DNA of 64,000 nucleotides from Bacillus nitratireducens (GTDB lineage Bacteria > Bacillota > Bacilli > Bacillales > Bacillaceae_G). Numbering within the stretch: position 1 is the stretch's first letter; every line of letters starts with the position of its first letter. The stretch lies in NCBI RefSeq assembly GCF_001884135.1, contig NZ_MAOC01000087.1, positions 1-64,000 on the forward strand. Direction: 5' to 3'. Below the pieces are notes generated by a model. It had not been told where the DNA came from and searched no databases. It worked only from the letters and a program-made list of their open reading frames with translations. The translations under genes were made by a program, and so were the position numbers. Below are positions 34,025 through 42,480 of the stretch, one piece after another.

Positions 34025-34128
34025 AAATAATAATTGAAATCTTTAAATTGAAGGAGTGGGTGAATTAGAACTTTTCATAGGGTATGCGACATTTCAGTGC
34101 AAATTAATTAAGAGGAGGAATTTATTAA

Positions 34129-34383
34129 GTGAAGACGGTTATAGAAGGCGTGTATAGTCCTTGTTACGGAAAAGTAGAGAAATTATTTGTTACTGAAAGT
34201 TCTTACGTATATGAGTGGGAAAAATTAGCGTTAATTGAAACGATAGATAAGCAGAAAGTAGAAATTAAGGTAGGAATCAGTGGTTATATCGAATCTTTAG
34301 AAGTGGTAGAAGGACAAGCTATCGCTGATCAAAAACTATTAATAACAGTAAGGGATGATCTATTAATAACAGGTAGTGATTAA
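34129..34383 (+). CDS. Orphan biotinyl/lipoyl-domain-like protein
   Basis: 84 residues from GTG 34129, behind AGGAGG. The whole protein is one biotinyl/lipoyl fold: GVYSPCYGKVEKLFVTESSY at the N-terminus, then LIETIDKQKVEIKVGISGYI near residues 40-60 with a Lys at the hairpin turn where lipoyl domains carry the modified residue, and VVEGQAIADQKLLITV at the end. It is not fused to, or next to, any carboxylase or dehydrogenase. It is first in the sigma-54-driven transcript, followed by an amino-acid permease. Whether the lysine is lipoylated is unknown. Confidence 0.7.
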   Translation: MKTVIEGVYSPCYGKVEKLFVTESSYVYEWEKLALIETIDKQKVEIKVGISGYIESLEVVEGQAIADQKLLITVRDDLLITGSD

Positions 34384-34488
34384 TAGAAGTAATATGTATT
34401 TTGCACTTTTTAATAATTATTTTTACTATGAAGAATTTTAAAAACGCTTACATTAAATGGGTTTGCAAAGTGAAAAGGGGGGAGTTAT

Positions 34489-35910
34489 ATGATGGATCAA
34501 AACCAAGGATTAAAAAGAGAATTGAAAAGTCGGCACATATTTATGATTGCACTCGGAGGTGTTATTGGTACTGGGCTTTTTTTAGGATCCAGTTATACAA
34601 TTCATGAAGCTGGACCTGGAGGAGCGATTGTAGCGTATCTTGTCGGTGGATTTGTTATGTATTTAACGATGCTCTGTCTTGGAGAATTAGCGGTTGCGAT
34701 GCCTGATGCAGGATCGTATCAAACATATGCTACAAAACATATTTCACCTGCAGCGGGTTATGTAGTGGGATGGATGTCGTGGCTAAACTGGACGGCTACG
34801 ATAGGCATTGAATTAATTGCAGTTAGTATATTAATGAAACGTTGGTTTCCAGATGTATCATCATGGATTTGGTGTGTAGTGTTTGCCGTATTGCTCTTTG
34901 TTATTAATGCGTTATCTTCAAGAAGTTTTGCGGAGGTTGAATTCTGGTTTGCAAGTATTAAAGTAATTACAATTATTGCATTTATCATTTTAGGCGGGGC
35001 AGCAATGTTTGGTTTTCTAGATATGAAAGGAAATGAACCAGCACCGATGTTTTCTAGCTTTACTGATTATGGTGGATTGTTCCCAAATGGATTATCAGCA
35101 ATTTTAATTACGATGATTGCAGTTAATTTTTCCTTCCAAGGAACAGAACTAGTTGGTATTGCAGCTGGTGAGAGTGAAAATCCAGAGAAAACGATCCCGA
35201 AGGCAATTAATAATACAGTTTGGCGCATACTTGTTTTCTTTGTACTATCTATTTTTATTCTTGCGGGACTATTTCCTTGGCAGCAAGCAGGCGTGATAGA
35301 AAGTCCATTCGTAGTTGTATTTGATAAAATTGGTATTCCTTATGCGGCTGATATTATAAATTTCGTTATTATTACAGCGGTACTATCAGTTGCGAATTCA
35401 GGATTATATGCAACTTCTCGTATGCTATGGTCGATGTCTAATCAAGGAATGATTAGCCCGATTTTTAGTAAGTTATCTAAAAACGGTGTTCCTATTTATG
35501 CATTGATTGTAAGTACGATTGTAGGTTGTCTTTCATTACTATCAGGTATTTATGCGGAAGATACAGTTTATTTATGGCTTCTTTCAATTGCAGGGTTTGG
35601 AGCGATATTAGTTTGGGCATCGATCGCTCTATCTAATCTATTAGCTAGAAGGACATACGTGAAGCAGGGCGGGGATATTAAAGACTTGAAATTTAAAACG
35701 CCATTGTATCCATTCGTACCACTGCTTGCTTTAGTATTAAATTTAACAGTAATTGTAGCTATGGCTTTTATTCCAGAACAAAGAATGGCATTGTATTGTG
35801 GTATTCCATTTATGATAGTTTGTTTACTGTTTTATCGTGCGACAAAAAATAAGGAAAGCAAAATAGAACATGTTGAAAAAGTAAACACAACAGAAGCAGA
35901 AAGTTTATAA
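34489..35910 (+). CDS. APC-superfamily amino-acid permease (RocE/LysP-like)
   Basis: 473 residues, twelve membrane segments. The start HIFMIALGGVIGTGLFLGSS with AGPGGAIVAYLVGGFVMYL is the signature of the basic/aromatic amino-acid permease family (YAT). TELVGIAAGESENPEKTIPK, near residue 219, is the conserved cytoplasmic loop. It imports an amino acid by H+ symport. GGGGGGAG precedes the ATG pair at 34489. Its place behind the sigma-54 promoter and RocR-like activator suggests arginine or ornithine, but the substrate is inferred. Confidence 0.88.
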   Translation: MMDQNQGLKRELKSRHIFMIALGGVIGTGLFLGSSYTIHEAGPGGAIVAYLVGGFVMYLTMLCLGELAVAMPDAGSYQTYATKHISPAAGYVVGWMSWLNWTATIGIELIAVSILMKRWFPDVSSWIWCVVFAVLLFVINALSSRSFAEVEFWFASIKVITIIAFIILGGAAMFGFLDMKGNEPAPMFSSFTDYGGLFPNGLSAILITMIAVNFSFQGTELVGIAAGESENPEKTIPKAINNTVWRILVFFVLSIFILAGLFPWQQAGVIESPFVVVFDKIGIPYAADIINFVIITAVLSVANSGLYATSRMLWSMSNQGMISPIFSKLSKNGVPIYALIVSTIVGCLSLLSGIYAEDTVYLWLLSIAGFGAILVWASIALSNLLARRTYVKQGGDIKDLKFKTPLYPFVPLLALVLNLTVIVAMAFIPEQRMALYCGIPFMIVCLLFYRATKNKESKIEHVEKVNTTEAESL

Positions 35911-35930
35911 ATACATTAGAAACTAATGCT

Positions 35931-35970
35931 AAAAAAAGAGACTGTAAAATTGTAAACAGTCTCTTTTTTT
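35931..35970 (+). terminator. Terminator of permease transcript
   Basis: AAAAAAAGAGACTGT / ACAGTCTCTTTTTTT 15-bp stem. Confidence 0.88.
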
Positions 35971-36018
35971 GTGACAATATAGCTGGAAACATACTACGTA
36001 TGCAAAGGGGAATTAGCA

Positions 36019-37293
36019 ATGAATCAAGAAGTTTCACAGCTATTAGAACAGATTGATTTACGAAAAGATGAATTACTAGAGCTTACAAAGACCTTAATTC
36101 GTTTTGAAACACCAGCACCGCCGGCGAGAAACACAAATGAGGCGCAAGAATTTATTGCAGATTTTCTAAGAAAACGAAATTTTAGTGTTGATAAATGGGA
36201 TGTATATCCGAATGACCCGAACGTTGTTGGGGTGAAAAAAGGGACGGAAAGTGAGTTATATAAAAGTCTTATTATTAATGGCCATATGGATGTAGCTGAA
36301 GTATCAGTAGATGAGGCGTGGGAAACAAATCCGTTTGAGCCGTTTATAAAAGATGGTTGGTTAGTTGGGAGAGGCGCGGCAGATATGAAAGGTGGACTAG
36401 CTGGAGCCTTATTTGCAATTCAGCTTTTAGAAGAAGCGGGAATTGAATTGCCAGGTGACTTAATGTTTCAATCGGTAATTGGGGAAGAAGTTGGAGAGGC
36501 AGGTACACTTCAATGTTGTAAAAGAGGTTATGATGCTGATTTTGCAGTCGTAGTGGATACGAGTAATTTACATATGCAAGGGCAGGGCGGCGTAATTACT
36601 GGATGGATTACAGTGAAAAGCCCACAAACGTTTCATGATGCAACACGTAGACAGATGATTCATGCTGGAGGACGTTTATTTGGAGCGAGTGCTATTGAGA
36701 AAATGATGAAAATTGTTCAAAGTTTACAGGAGTTAGAGCGTCATTGGGCAGTAATGAAAACGTATGAAGGATATCCATCAGGGACGACAACAATTAATCC
36801 TGCTGTCATTGAAGGAGGGCGTCATGCAGCATTTATTGCGGATGAGTGCCGGTTATGGATAACAGTACACTTTTATCCCAATGAAACGCATGAACAAATA
36901 ATAGAAGAAATAGAAGAGTATTTAGGAAAAGTGGCAGCAGCAGATCCATGGTTAAGCGAGAACCCACTACAATTTAAGTGGGGCGGAGAGTCAATGATTG
37001 TTGATCGAGGTGAAATTTTCCCTTCATTAGAAGTAGATAGCGAACACGTTGCTGTAAAAACTCTTAGTTCAGTACATGAATCTATTCTATCTAAAAATGC
37101 AATTTTAGATATGTCTGCAACGGTAACTGATGGTGGTTGGTTTAGTGAGTTTCACATTCCAGCGATTATTTATGGACCAGGTACACTAGAAGAAGCGCAT
37201 TCTGTAAATGAGAAAGTTGAAGTTAAACAGTTAATTGAATTTACAAAAGTGATAACGGCGTTCATATATGAATGGTGTCATAGGAAAAAATAG
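36019..37293 (+). CDS. M20-family metallopeptidase (ArgE/DapE type)
   Basis: 424 residues. Zinc-ligand motifs of the M20 family are visible: LIINGHMDVAEV (His near 85), GRGAADMKGGLAG (Asp near 118), GEEVGEAGT (Glu-Glu near 155) and the Asp in DADFAVVVDTS. Members remove acetyl or succinyl groups from ornithine or diaminopimelate derivatives, or act on N-carbamoyl/formyl compounds. AAAGGGGAA precedes ATG 36019. It lies behind the terminator of the sigma-54 unit, on the same strand, so a shared arginine/ornithine role is plausible but not demonstrated. Confidence 0.86.
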   Translation: MNQEVSQLLEQIDLRKDELLELTKTLIRFETPAPPARNTNEAQEFIADFLRKRNFSVDKWDVYPNDPNVVGVKKGTESELYKSLIINGHMDVAEVSVDEAWETNPFEPFIKDGWLVGRGAADMKGGLAGALFAIQLLEEAGIELPGDLMFQSVIGEEVGEAGTLQCCKRGYDADFAVVVDTSNLHMQGQGGVITGWITVKSPQTFHDATRRQMIHAGGRLFGASAIEKMMKIVQSLQELERHWAVMKTYEGYPSGTTTINPAVIEGGRHAAFIADECRLWITVHFYPNETHEQIIEEIEEYLGKVAAADPWLSENPLQFKWGGESMIVDRGEIFPSLEVDSEHVAVKTLSSVHESILSKNAILDMSATVTDGGWFSEFHIPAIIYGPGTLEEAHSVNEKVEVKQLIEFTKVITAFIYEWCHRKK

Positions 37294-37306
37294 ATTGGTA
37301 TATTGG

Positions 37307-37340
37307 AATCGTACGGGTATGTATACTTGTACGATTTTTT
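37307..37340 (+). terminator. Terminator of M20 peptidase gene
   Basis: AATCGTAC / GTACGATT outer stem with inner pairing, then six T. Confidence 0.8.
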
Positions 37341-37395
37341 AGTGCACTACTTCAGAGTTGAACATAAACAACAACTGAAATAGTTTTTTGCTTTT

Positions 37396-38049
37396 CTATG
37401 TTTTGCGTCTTATTTCAATCAATTTCTCTTTCGCTAATTCAACGGCAATTGCATCATCTAAATAGCCAATTGGAAAGAGGTAATCAGGGATAATATCTGT
37501 CGATAAAATGAAATAAAGTAATGCGCCTCCCAGTACTGCACGTTCTTCTTTTGAAATAGTTTCATTGCAAAATTGTTGATACATATCTGTTAATTGTTCA
37601 ATGAAAGGACCAGCACTATCAATTTGTTCTAACTTGCTTGCGAAACTTTCATGAATACGCTTTTCACCTTCTGTTGTTTGAGCATAGCGCTCATAATTTT
37701 CAAGTTCTTGTTTTACGCGAGTTGTTGTGTAATCGAAATCGAATAAGTTTGAGGATTGTAAAGTTTGCTGAATTGTATCAAGAGATGTGTACATATCCGT
37801 CTTTTCTTTATTTATGTGCGGAGAATTAGGATACATTTCATCAAATAACAATTGAGGTGGAACTTGAAGGCATTCTGCAAATTTTTGTAGATGTTTTTGT
37901 TTTGGCGGTTGTTTGCCATTCATAATTCTTGAGATTGTTGCGGGATCAATATTTGTAAGCATTCCTAGTTGGCGCATTGATAAGGCACGTTCTTTTAAAA
38001 GTTTTTTTATTAATGTACTAAGCCGCTCATTTGAATTTTCTTTAGGCAT
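37396..38049 (-). CDS. XRE-type HTH protein with C-terminal DUF1232
   Basis: 217 residues. Residues about 10-65 form a Cro/XRE helix-turn-helix (SMRQLGMLTNIDPATISRIM). A helical linker follows, and residues about 165-215 match DUF1232/YkvA (GGALLYFILSTDIIPDYLFP, then IGYLDDAIAV). DUF1232 is a small membrane-associated domain of unknown function, so this may be a membrane-tethered or envelope-sensing repressor. AAAGGAGTG precedes ATG 38049. The divergent spacer to ytaF holds a 13-bp inverted repeat, a likely binding site. Confidence 0.85.
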   Translation of the reverse strand: MPKENSNERLSTLIKKLLKERALSMRQLGMLTNIDPATISRIMNGKQPPKQKHLQKFAECLQVPPQLLFDEMYPNSPHINKEKTDMYTSLDTIQQTLQSSNLFDFDYTTTRVKQELENYERYAQTTEGEKRIHESFASKLEQIDSAGPFIEQLTDMYQQFCNETISKEERAVLGGALLYFILSTDIIPDYLFPIGYLDDAIAVELAKEKLIEIRRKT

Positions 38050-38078
38050 AGTGAAGGCACTCCTTTTTTATTGTTGAA

Positions 38079-38138
38079 AAAATGTTGAGCATTTATTACA
38101 AGTATATGAAATAGACAGGCACAGTTGCTCAACATTTT
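38079..38138. promoter_or_regulatory. 13-bp inverted repeat in XRE / ytaF divergent spacer
   Basis: AAAATGTTGAGCA (38079-38091) and TGCTCAACATTTT (38126-38138) are perfect reverse complements with 34 bp between them. They are candidate operators for the adjacent XRE protein. Confidence 0.5.
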
Positions 38139-38179
38139 CATAATATGCATGGAAAAGTGAGAAAAAGGGGTGAATGTTG

Positions 38180-38791
38180 ATGAGTACGGCAAGTTTATTT
38201 TCAATTCTTTTAATTGGAATTGCGTCCAATTTAGATAATGCAGGTGTTGGGATTGCGTATGGCATTCGTAAAATTCGAATTTCGTGGTTTAACAATTTTA
38301 TCATCGCATTTTTTGGATTTTTATTTACTTTATTAGCTGGATTTTTTGGGAATTGGATCGCACTATTTATTTCGGAGTTTACAGCAAACCTTATTGGGGC
38401 AATTGTTTTAGGGATAATCGGAGTGTTTATTTTATGTCAGCCTTTCTTGAGTAAAAAAGAAACCATAGAATCTAAAGATGGTAGTGTACTTATGGGGATT
38501 TTACGTAATCCAGAAAAAGCAGATTTTGATGGATCTAAAACAATTAGTTTTTCTGAAGCTATCATTTTAGGGGTGGCATTATCTATTAATAATATTGCAG
38601 GTGGCTTTGATGCTGGAGTAACAAATTTAAACCTATGGCTTACGGCATGTATTTCGGGAGTGTTTAGTTTTATTTGTATTAGTGGCTTTGCGTATGTAGG
38701 AAAACGATTTTTAGCTGAACACTTAGGGAAATGGGCTACAGTTATTGCAGGCGTGTTATTAATTCTTATAGGGATAGATCAGTTATTGTAA
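38180..38791 (+). CDS. ytaF: YtaF sporulation membrane protein (MntP-like fold)
   Basis: 203 residues from ATG 38180; ATG 38174 lies on the ribosome site (AAAGGGGTG). Six membrane segments in two related halves, with the pairs SNLDNAGVGIAYGIRKIRIS (about 17-36) and ALSINNIAGGFDAGVTNLN (about 135-153), as in the MntP/YtaF family of putative metal exporters. B. subtilis YtaF is annotated as a sporulation membrane protein. Transport of Mn2+ is inferred from the family only. Divergent from the XRE-DUF1232 regulator. Confidence 0.87.
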   Translation: MSTASLFSILLIGIASNLDNAGVGIAYGIRKIRISWFNNFIIAFFGFLFTLLAGFFGNWIALFISEFTANLIGAIVLGIIGVFILCQPFLSKKETIESKDGSVLMGILRNPEKADFDGSKTISFSEAIILGVALSINNIAGGFDAGVTNLNLWLTACISGVFSFICISGFAYVGKRFLAEHLGKWATVIAGVLLILIGIDQLL

Positions 38792-38801
38792 AAATACAAT
38801 G

Positions 38802-38829
38802 TTCGAGCATTTCCTCGGAAATACTCGAA
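38802..38829 (+). terminator. Hairpin after ytaF
   Basis: TTCGAGCATTTCC / GGAAATACTCGAA with one mismatch and a short loop; no T-run, so termination is uncertain. Confidence 0.45.
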
Positions 38830-38926
38830 TGAATCGCATATATCGACATCGGATATTTTCTTCTTTAAATATAAAGTAGCTATCATATAAAAGTACATTA
38901 TGTATAAATATTTGTTAATAAACATT

Positions 38927-38950
38927 AAAAGCACCTACATAGGTGCTTTC
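38927..38950 (-). terminator. Terminator of the 113-residue minus-strand gene
   Basis: AAAAGCACCT / AGGTGCTTTC stem; TTTTAATG follows on the minus strand. Confidence 0.75.
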
Positions 38951-39292
38951 TTAACGTATATCTTCAATTAATTGTTCCGATTCTTCATGCATACTGTACT
39001 CACTTAATACTTGGATACAAAGCCACTTTAATTCTTCGATAGTATGCTCAAGTTCTTCAGGAAGGACATGATGAATATCTTCAAGTCCCATTCCGAAATG
39101 AATAAGCTCTAGTACTTGATCATCGATGTTCCGATCCATTAATAATTCAAGCACTTCTAAATTGAATATGTATCGGTGAGCTTCATCGAGTGAAACAACT
39201 TTTAACTTCAAGCTTTCTACAATACTCAATATAAAAAGAAGAATTGTTTTTTCAAGAACAGGTTGTTTTTCCATTTGAAATATCAGTTTCAT
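38951..39292 (-). CDS. DUF3969-like hypothetical protein
   Basis: 113 residues from ATG 39292, with GGAGGTG upstream. MKLIFQMEKQPVLEKTILLF and the very acidic helical remainder (EDIHHVLPEELEHTIEELKW) resemble the DUF3969 family of bacilli, as I recall it. It is cytosolic and helical, with two Cys/Trp-containing segments near the end. No function is known. It stands alone between ytaF and glsA with its own terminator. Confidence 0.7.
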   Translation of the reverse strand: MKLIFQMEKQPVLEKTILLFILSIVESLKLKVVSLDEAHRYIFNLEVLELLMDRNIDDQVLELIHFGMGLEDIHHVLPEELEHTIEELKWLCIQVLSEYSMHEESEQLIEDIR

Positions 39293-39353
39293 CTTTTACA
39301 CCTCCACATATAGCGTTAGGTTGTACTATATTATTCAGGAGGGGGGAGCAAAT

Positions 39354-39401
39354 ATGCATAATAAGGCGAAACTTTCATTATTGTTTTTGTTTTGTTATTA
39401 A
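39354..39401 (+). CDS. Possible 15-residue hydrophobic peptide
   Basis: AGGAGGGGGGAG at about 39337-39348 is a very strong ribosome site just before ATG 39354. The frame gives MHNKAKLSLLFLFCY then stop: a basic head and a hydrophobic tail, like a small membrane peptide or the start of a broken gene. It lies in the 176-bp gap between the DUF3969-like gene and glsA. Confidence 0.3.
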   Translation: MHNKAKLSLLFLFCY

Positions 39402-39432
39402 TGATTGGTGAAACTAAATTTTTCGTGAAATA

Positions 39433-39458
39433 AAAAATCCTGCTAGTATAGCAGGATA
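39433..39458 (-). terminator. Terminator of glsA
   Basis: On the minus strand TATCCTGCTA / TAGCAGGA followed by TTTTTTA. Confidence 0.78.
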
Positions 39459-39468
39459 ACTTCCGAAA

Positions 39469-40398
39469 TTAAAATATACTCCAGCCTTCTTGGGCAGAAA
39501 GTAATTCAAGAATTTTAAAACCAGCGATACTATTTCCGTTTGCATCTAAAGCGGGTCCGAAAATGCCGATTCCCATTTCGCCTTTTACGCAGCCGAAAAT
39601 ACCGCCTGCTACACCACTTTTTGCAGGGATTCCAACGCGAATTGCAAATTCACCAGATTCATTATACATCCCGCAAGTAACCATAAATGTTTTACAAATT
39701 TTTGTAATATGTTTAGGGATAATTTGTTTTTTCTTGTATGGATCGTAGCCATCCATTGCAAAAATTAAACCAATACGTGCTAAATCGATACAGTTTACTT
39801 CAACTGCACATTGACGAGTGTATAAATCCATAAGTTCTTCAATGTCACAATCGATAATGCCGTTTTGTTTCATATAGTAACAAAGTGAACGGTTTAAGTA
39901 AGCAGTCTCTAATTCTGAATTGGCAACTTTAGAAGAATAGTTAATTGTAGGATTATCTGTTATTTCACGTACAAAATGAAGAATACGCTCCATTTTTTCT
40001 TCGTTATTTTTTCCTGCTAACATGCTTGTAATAGCTAGTGCACCTGCATTAATCATTGGATTAAGAGGTTTGGAAGGACTTGTTGTTTCTAACTTAATAA
40101 TAGAATTAAAAGGGTCACCAGTTGGCTCCATTCCAACTTTAGAAAATACATATTCTTCACCACGATCTAAAAGTGCAATTGCAAGTGTAATTACTTTGGA
40201 AATACTTTGAAGAGTAAATAGTGTTTGTGAGTTGCCAGCATGGATATATTCTGTTTCTTTATGGAAAATGGCAATCCCTAAATCATCTGGATTTGCATTT
40301 CCTAGTTCGGGGATATAAGTAGCAAGCTTTCCTTTTTTCGTATATGGTTTTACTTGTTCTAACAACTGTTGTAAGTTGTTTGTTTCAATGCACTGCAT
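39469..40398 (-). CDS. glsA: Glutaminase (serine beta-lactamase-fold)
   Basis: 309 residues, the normal length for bacterial glutaminase A. Hydrolyses L-glutamine to glutamate and ammonia in the cytoplasm. The S-x-x-K dyad is Ser65-Lys68 ([10 protein letters not shown]). [25 protein letters not shown] and the terminal [20 protein letters not shown] are family blocks. AGGAG lies 11 nt before ATG 40398. B. cereus-group genomes usually carry two glutaminase genes (in B. subtilis ybgJ and ylaM), so orthology within the family is open. Confidence 0.93.
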   Translation of the reverse strand: MQCIETNNLQQLLEQVKPYTKKGKLATYIPELGNANPDDLGIAIFHKETEYIHAGNSQTLFTLQSISKVITLAIALLDRGEEYVFSKVGMEPTGDPFNSIIKLETTSPSKPLNPMINAGALAITSMLAGKNNEEKMERILHFVREITDNPTINYSSKVANSELETAYLNRSLCYYMKQNGIIDCDIEELMDLYTRQCAVEVNCIDLARIGLIFAMDGYDPYKKKQIIPKHITKICKTFMVTCGMYNESGEFAIRVGIPAKSGVAGGIFGCVKGEMGIGIFGPALDANGNSIAGFKILELLSAQEGWSIF

Positions 40399-40655
40399 AG
40401 TACCAACGCTCCTATTTCGAATTAACTAAGTTTACTTTTCCCGATATGCTCGGAAATAAATAATAACATGAAAAAGTGGAATGATAAAACGAAAGTTACA
40501 TGTTATATCGTGGGTCTTTCGTTTTAAGTATTTTGTATTAAAAAAGGAGAATTTTCCTTTTATATAACAGTTTGGAAATAGGAGATTTATCCATAAAAAA
40601 TTCAAAAATAAAAACTACACATCTATACAACTATATGTTATTATGGTTATGTAAA

Positions 40656-40671
40656 TAGAAAGCGTTTTCTA
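40656..40671. promoter_or_regulatory. cre-like site 1 upstream of GlcNAc PTS gene
   Basis: TAGAAAGCGTTTTCTA: its core matches the CcpA operator consensus TGWNANCGNTNWCA at 12 of 14 positions, with both mismatches at the ends. Confidence 0.6.
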
Positions 40672-40685
40672 AGGCGTACTTATAA

Positions 40686-40699
40686 TGATAACGATTTCA
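40686..40699. promoter_or_regulatory. cre site 2 upstream of GlcNAc PTS gene
   Basis: TGATAACGATTTCA matches TGWNANCGNTNWCA at every defined position. It overlaps a TATAAT-like -10 (40681-40686), so CcpA binding here would block initiation. Confidence 0.65.
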
Positions 40700-40722
40700 T
40701 AAATTTGATAGGGGGAATTAAA

Positions 40723-42216
40723 ATGTTGCAGTTTCTACAACGTATTGGTAAAGCGTTAATGCTTCCAATCGCCGTACTACCAGCAGCAGGATTATTGCTT
40801 CGTTTAGGACAAGAAGACGTATTTAACATTCCTGTTATGGCACAGGCCGGTGCAGCAATTTTTGATAATTTAGCACTTATTTTTGCAATTGGTGTTGCAA
40901 TCGGTTTGTCTATTGATGGTAGTGGAGCAGCAGGACTTGCTGGGGCAATCGGATATCTTGTTTTACAAAATACAACGAACGCTCTAAGTAAGGCATATTC
41001 AGCAGCAGAGCTGAATGATAAATTAAAAAGTGTTCAGGATTTAGTTGGTTCAGCAGATCCAACTAAATTAGCAGATACAATGACAAAAGTTTCAAAAGCA
41101 GCGGCGTTAACGCCAAAAATAAATATGGCCATACTCGGTGGTATTATTGCTGGGGTTGTTGCTGGGTTACTATATAACAAATTCCATAAGATTAAATTAC
41201 CAGAATGGTTAGGTTTCTTTGCAGGAAAACGTTTTGTACCAATCATTACTTCTATTGTAATGCTTCTTTTAGGATTAGTATTCGGTCAAATTTGGCCAAC
41301 GATTCAAAGTGGTATTGATTCAGTAGCACACGGCATCGTGAACTTAGGTTCAGTTGGTGCTGGTTTATTCGGATTATTAAACCGTTTATTAATTCCAATC
41401 GGTTTACACCACGTAATGAACACATACTTCTGGTTTGTACTTGGTGACTTTACAAACGCAGCTGGTGATATCGTTCATGGTGATATTGCACGCTTCTTTG
41501 CAAAAGATCCATCAGCAGGTATGTTTATGACTGGCTTCTTCCCAATCATGATGTTCGGTTTACCAGCAGCGTGTTTCGCAATGATTGCGGCTGCTAAACC
41601 AGAGAAGCGTAAAATGGTTACAGGTATGTTAGGTGGTCTAGCATTAACTTCATTCTTAACTGGTATTACAGAGCCAATTGAATTCTCATTCATGTTCTTA
41701 TCACCAGTATTATATGGTATTCATGCTGTACTAACAGGTCTGTCTCTATTCATTACAACAACACTTGGCATTCACGATGGTTTCTCATTTAGTGCCGGGG
41801 CAATCGATTACTTCTTAAACTTCGGTATTGCAACAAAACCATTGTTACTAGCAGGAATCGGTTTAATTTACGCAGCAATTTACTTTGTAGTATTCTACTT
41901 CTTAATTAAGAAGTTCGACTTAAAAACTCCTGGTCGTGAAGATGAAGAGGAACTAGCTGAAGGTGAAGAAGCTCCAGTTGCAGGTTCAATTGGTGAAACT
42001 TACGTAGCAGCTTTAGGTGGAAAAGAAAACTTAACAGTTATTGATAACTGTGCAACACGTCTACGCTTACAAGTGAAAGATGCAGGTTTGGTAAATGAAC
42101 CAGCATTAAAACGAGCAGGTGCAAAAGGCGTTATGAAATTAAGTAACACAAGTGTACAAGTTATCGTAGGTACAAACGTTGAGTCTGTTGCCGATGATAT
42201 GAAAAAACACGTATAA
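40723..42216 (+). CDS. nagP: PTS glucose-family EIICB transporter, probably N-acetylglucosamine
   Basis: 497 residues from ATG 40723, behind AGGGGGAA. Residues 1-385 are the EIIC membrane domain (IGKALMLPIAVLPAAGLLLR, GITEPIEFSFMFLSPVLYGI, LGIHDGFSFSAGAIDYFLN). An acidic linker (REDEEELAEGEEA) leads to the EIIB domain with its phospho-cysteine in NCATRLRLQV. No EIIA domain is present, so a separate EIIA(Glc) must supply phosphate. The GIHDGFSFSAGAIDY signature favours GlcNAc over glucose. Two cre sites indicate catabolite repression. Single gene with terminator. Confidence 0.88.
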   Translation: MLQFLQRIGKALMLPIAVLPAAGLLLRLGQEDVFNIPVMAQAGAAIFDNLALIFAIGVAIGLSIDGSGAAGLAGAIGYLVLQNTTNALSKAYSAAELNDKLKSVQDLVGSADPTKLADTMTKVSKAAALTPKINMAILGGIIAGVVAGLLYNKFHKIKLPEWLGFFAGKRFVPIITSIVMLLLGLVFGQIWPTIQSGIDSVAHGIVNLGSVGAGLFGLLNRLLIPIGLHHVMNTYFWFVLGDFTNAAGDIVHGDIARFFAKDPSAGMFMTGFFPIMMFGLPAACFAMIAAAKPEKRKMVTGMLGGLALTSFLTGITEPIEFSFMFLSPVLYGIHAVLTGLSLFITTTLGIHDGFSFSAGAIDYFLNFGIATKPLLLAGIGLIYAAIYFVVFYFLIKKFDLKTPGREDEEELAEGEEAPVAGSIGETYVAALGGKENLTVIDNCATRLRLQVKDAGLVNEPALKRAGAKGVMKLSNTSVQVIVGTNVESVADDMKKHV

Positions 42217-42226
42217 ATAGTTAGAT

Positions 42227-42281
42227 AAGAGGATATCCAAAAAGATTGATAACAACAGTCTTTTCCAGGATATCCTCTTTT
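42227..42281 (+). terminator. Terminator of nagP
   Basis: AAGAGGATATCC / GGATATCCTCTT outer stem enclosing a second AAAAAGA...TCTTTT pairing, followed by TTTA. Confidence 0.8.
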
Positions 42282-42480
42282 ATTATGTTGAAATTTTAAA
42301 GGGAATCTTACTTTTGTAAATTTTCTTTTTCTTTTTTATACATATAGGTTGGTAATATGTTCAGCGCGTGATAAAGTAGGGATGACATAGAATGGAGTGT
42401 CTATAATCTACTGAAATGATTTGGAAAAAGTCTTGTGTAGATGAATTAAATTATCGGTAAATAAGGGGAAAAGGGTAATC

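Noticed and set aside
34040-34075. Leader peptide GTG-AAT-TAG after the sigma-54 promoter
   Set aside because: Two codons with poor spacing from AAGGAG and no attenuator structure behind it.
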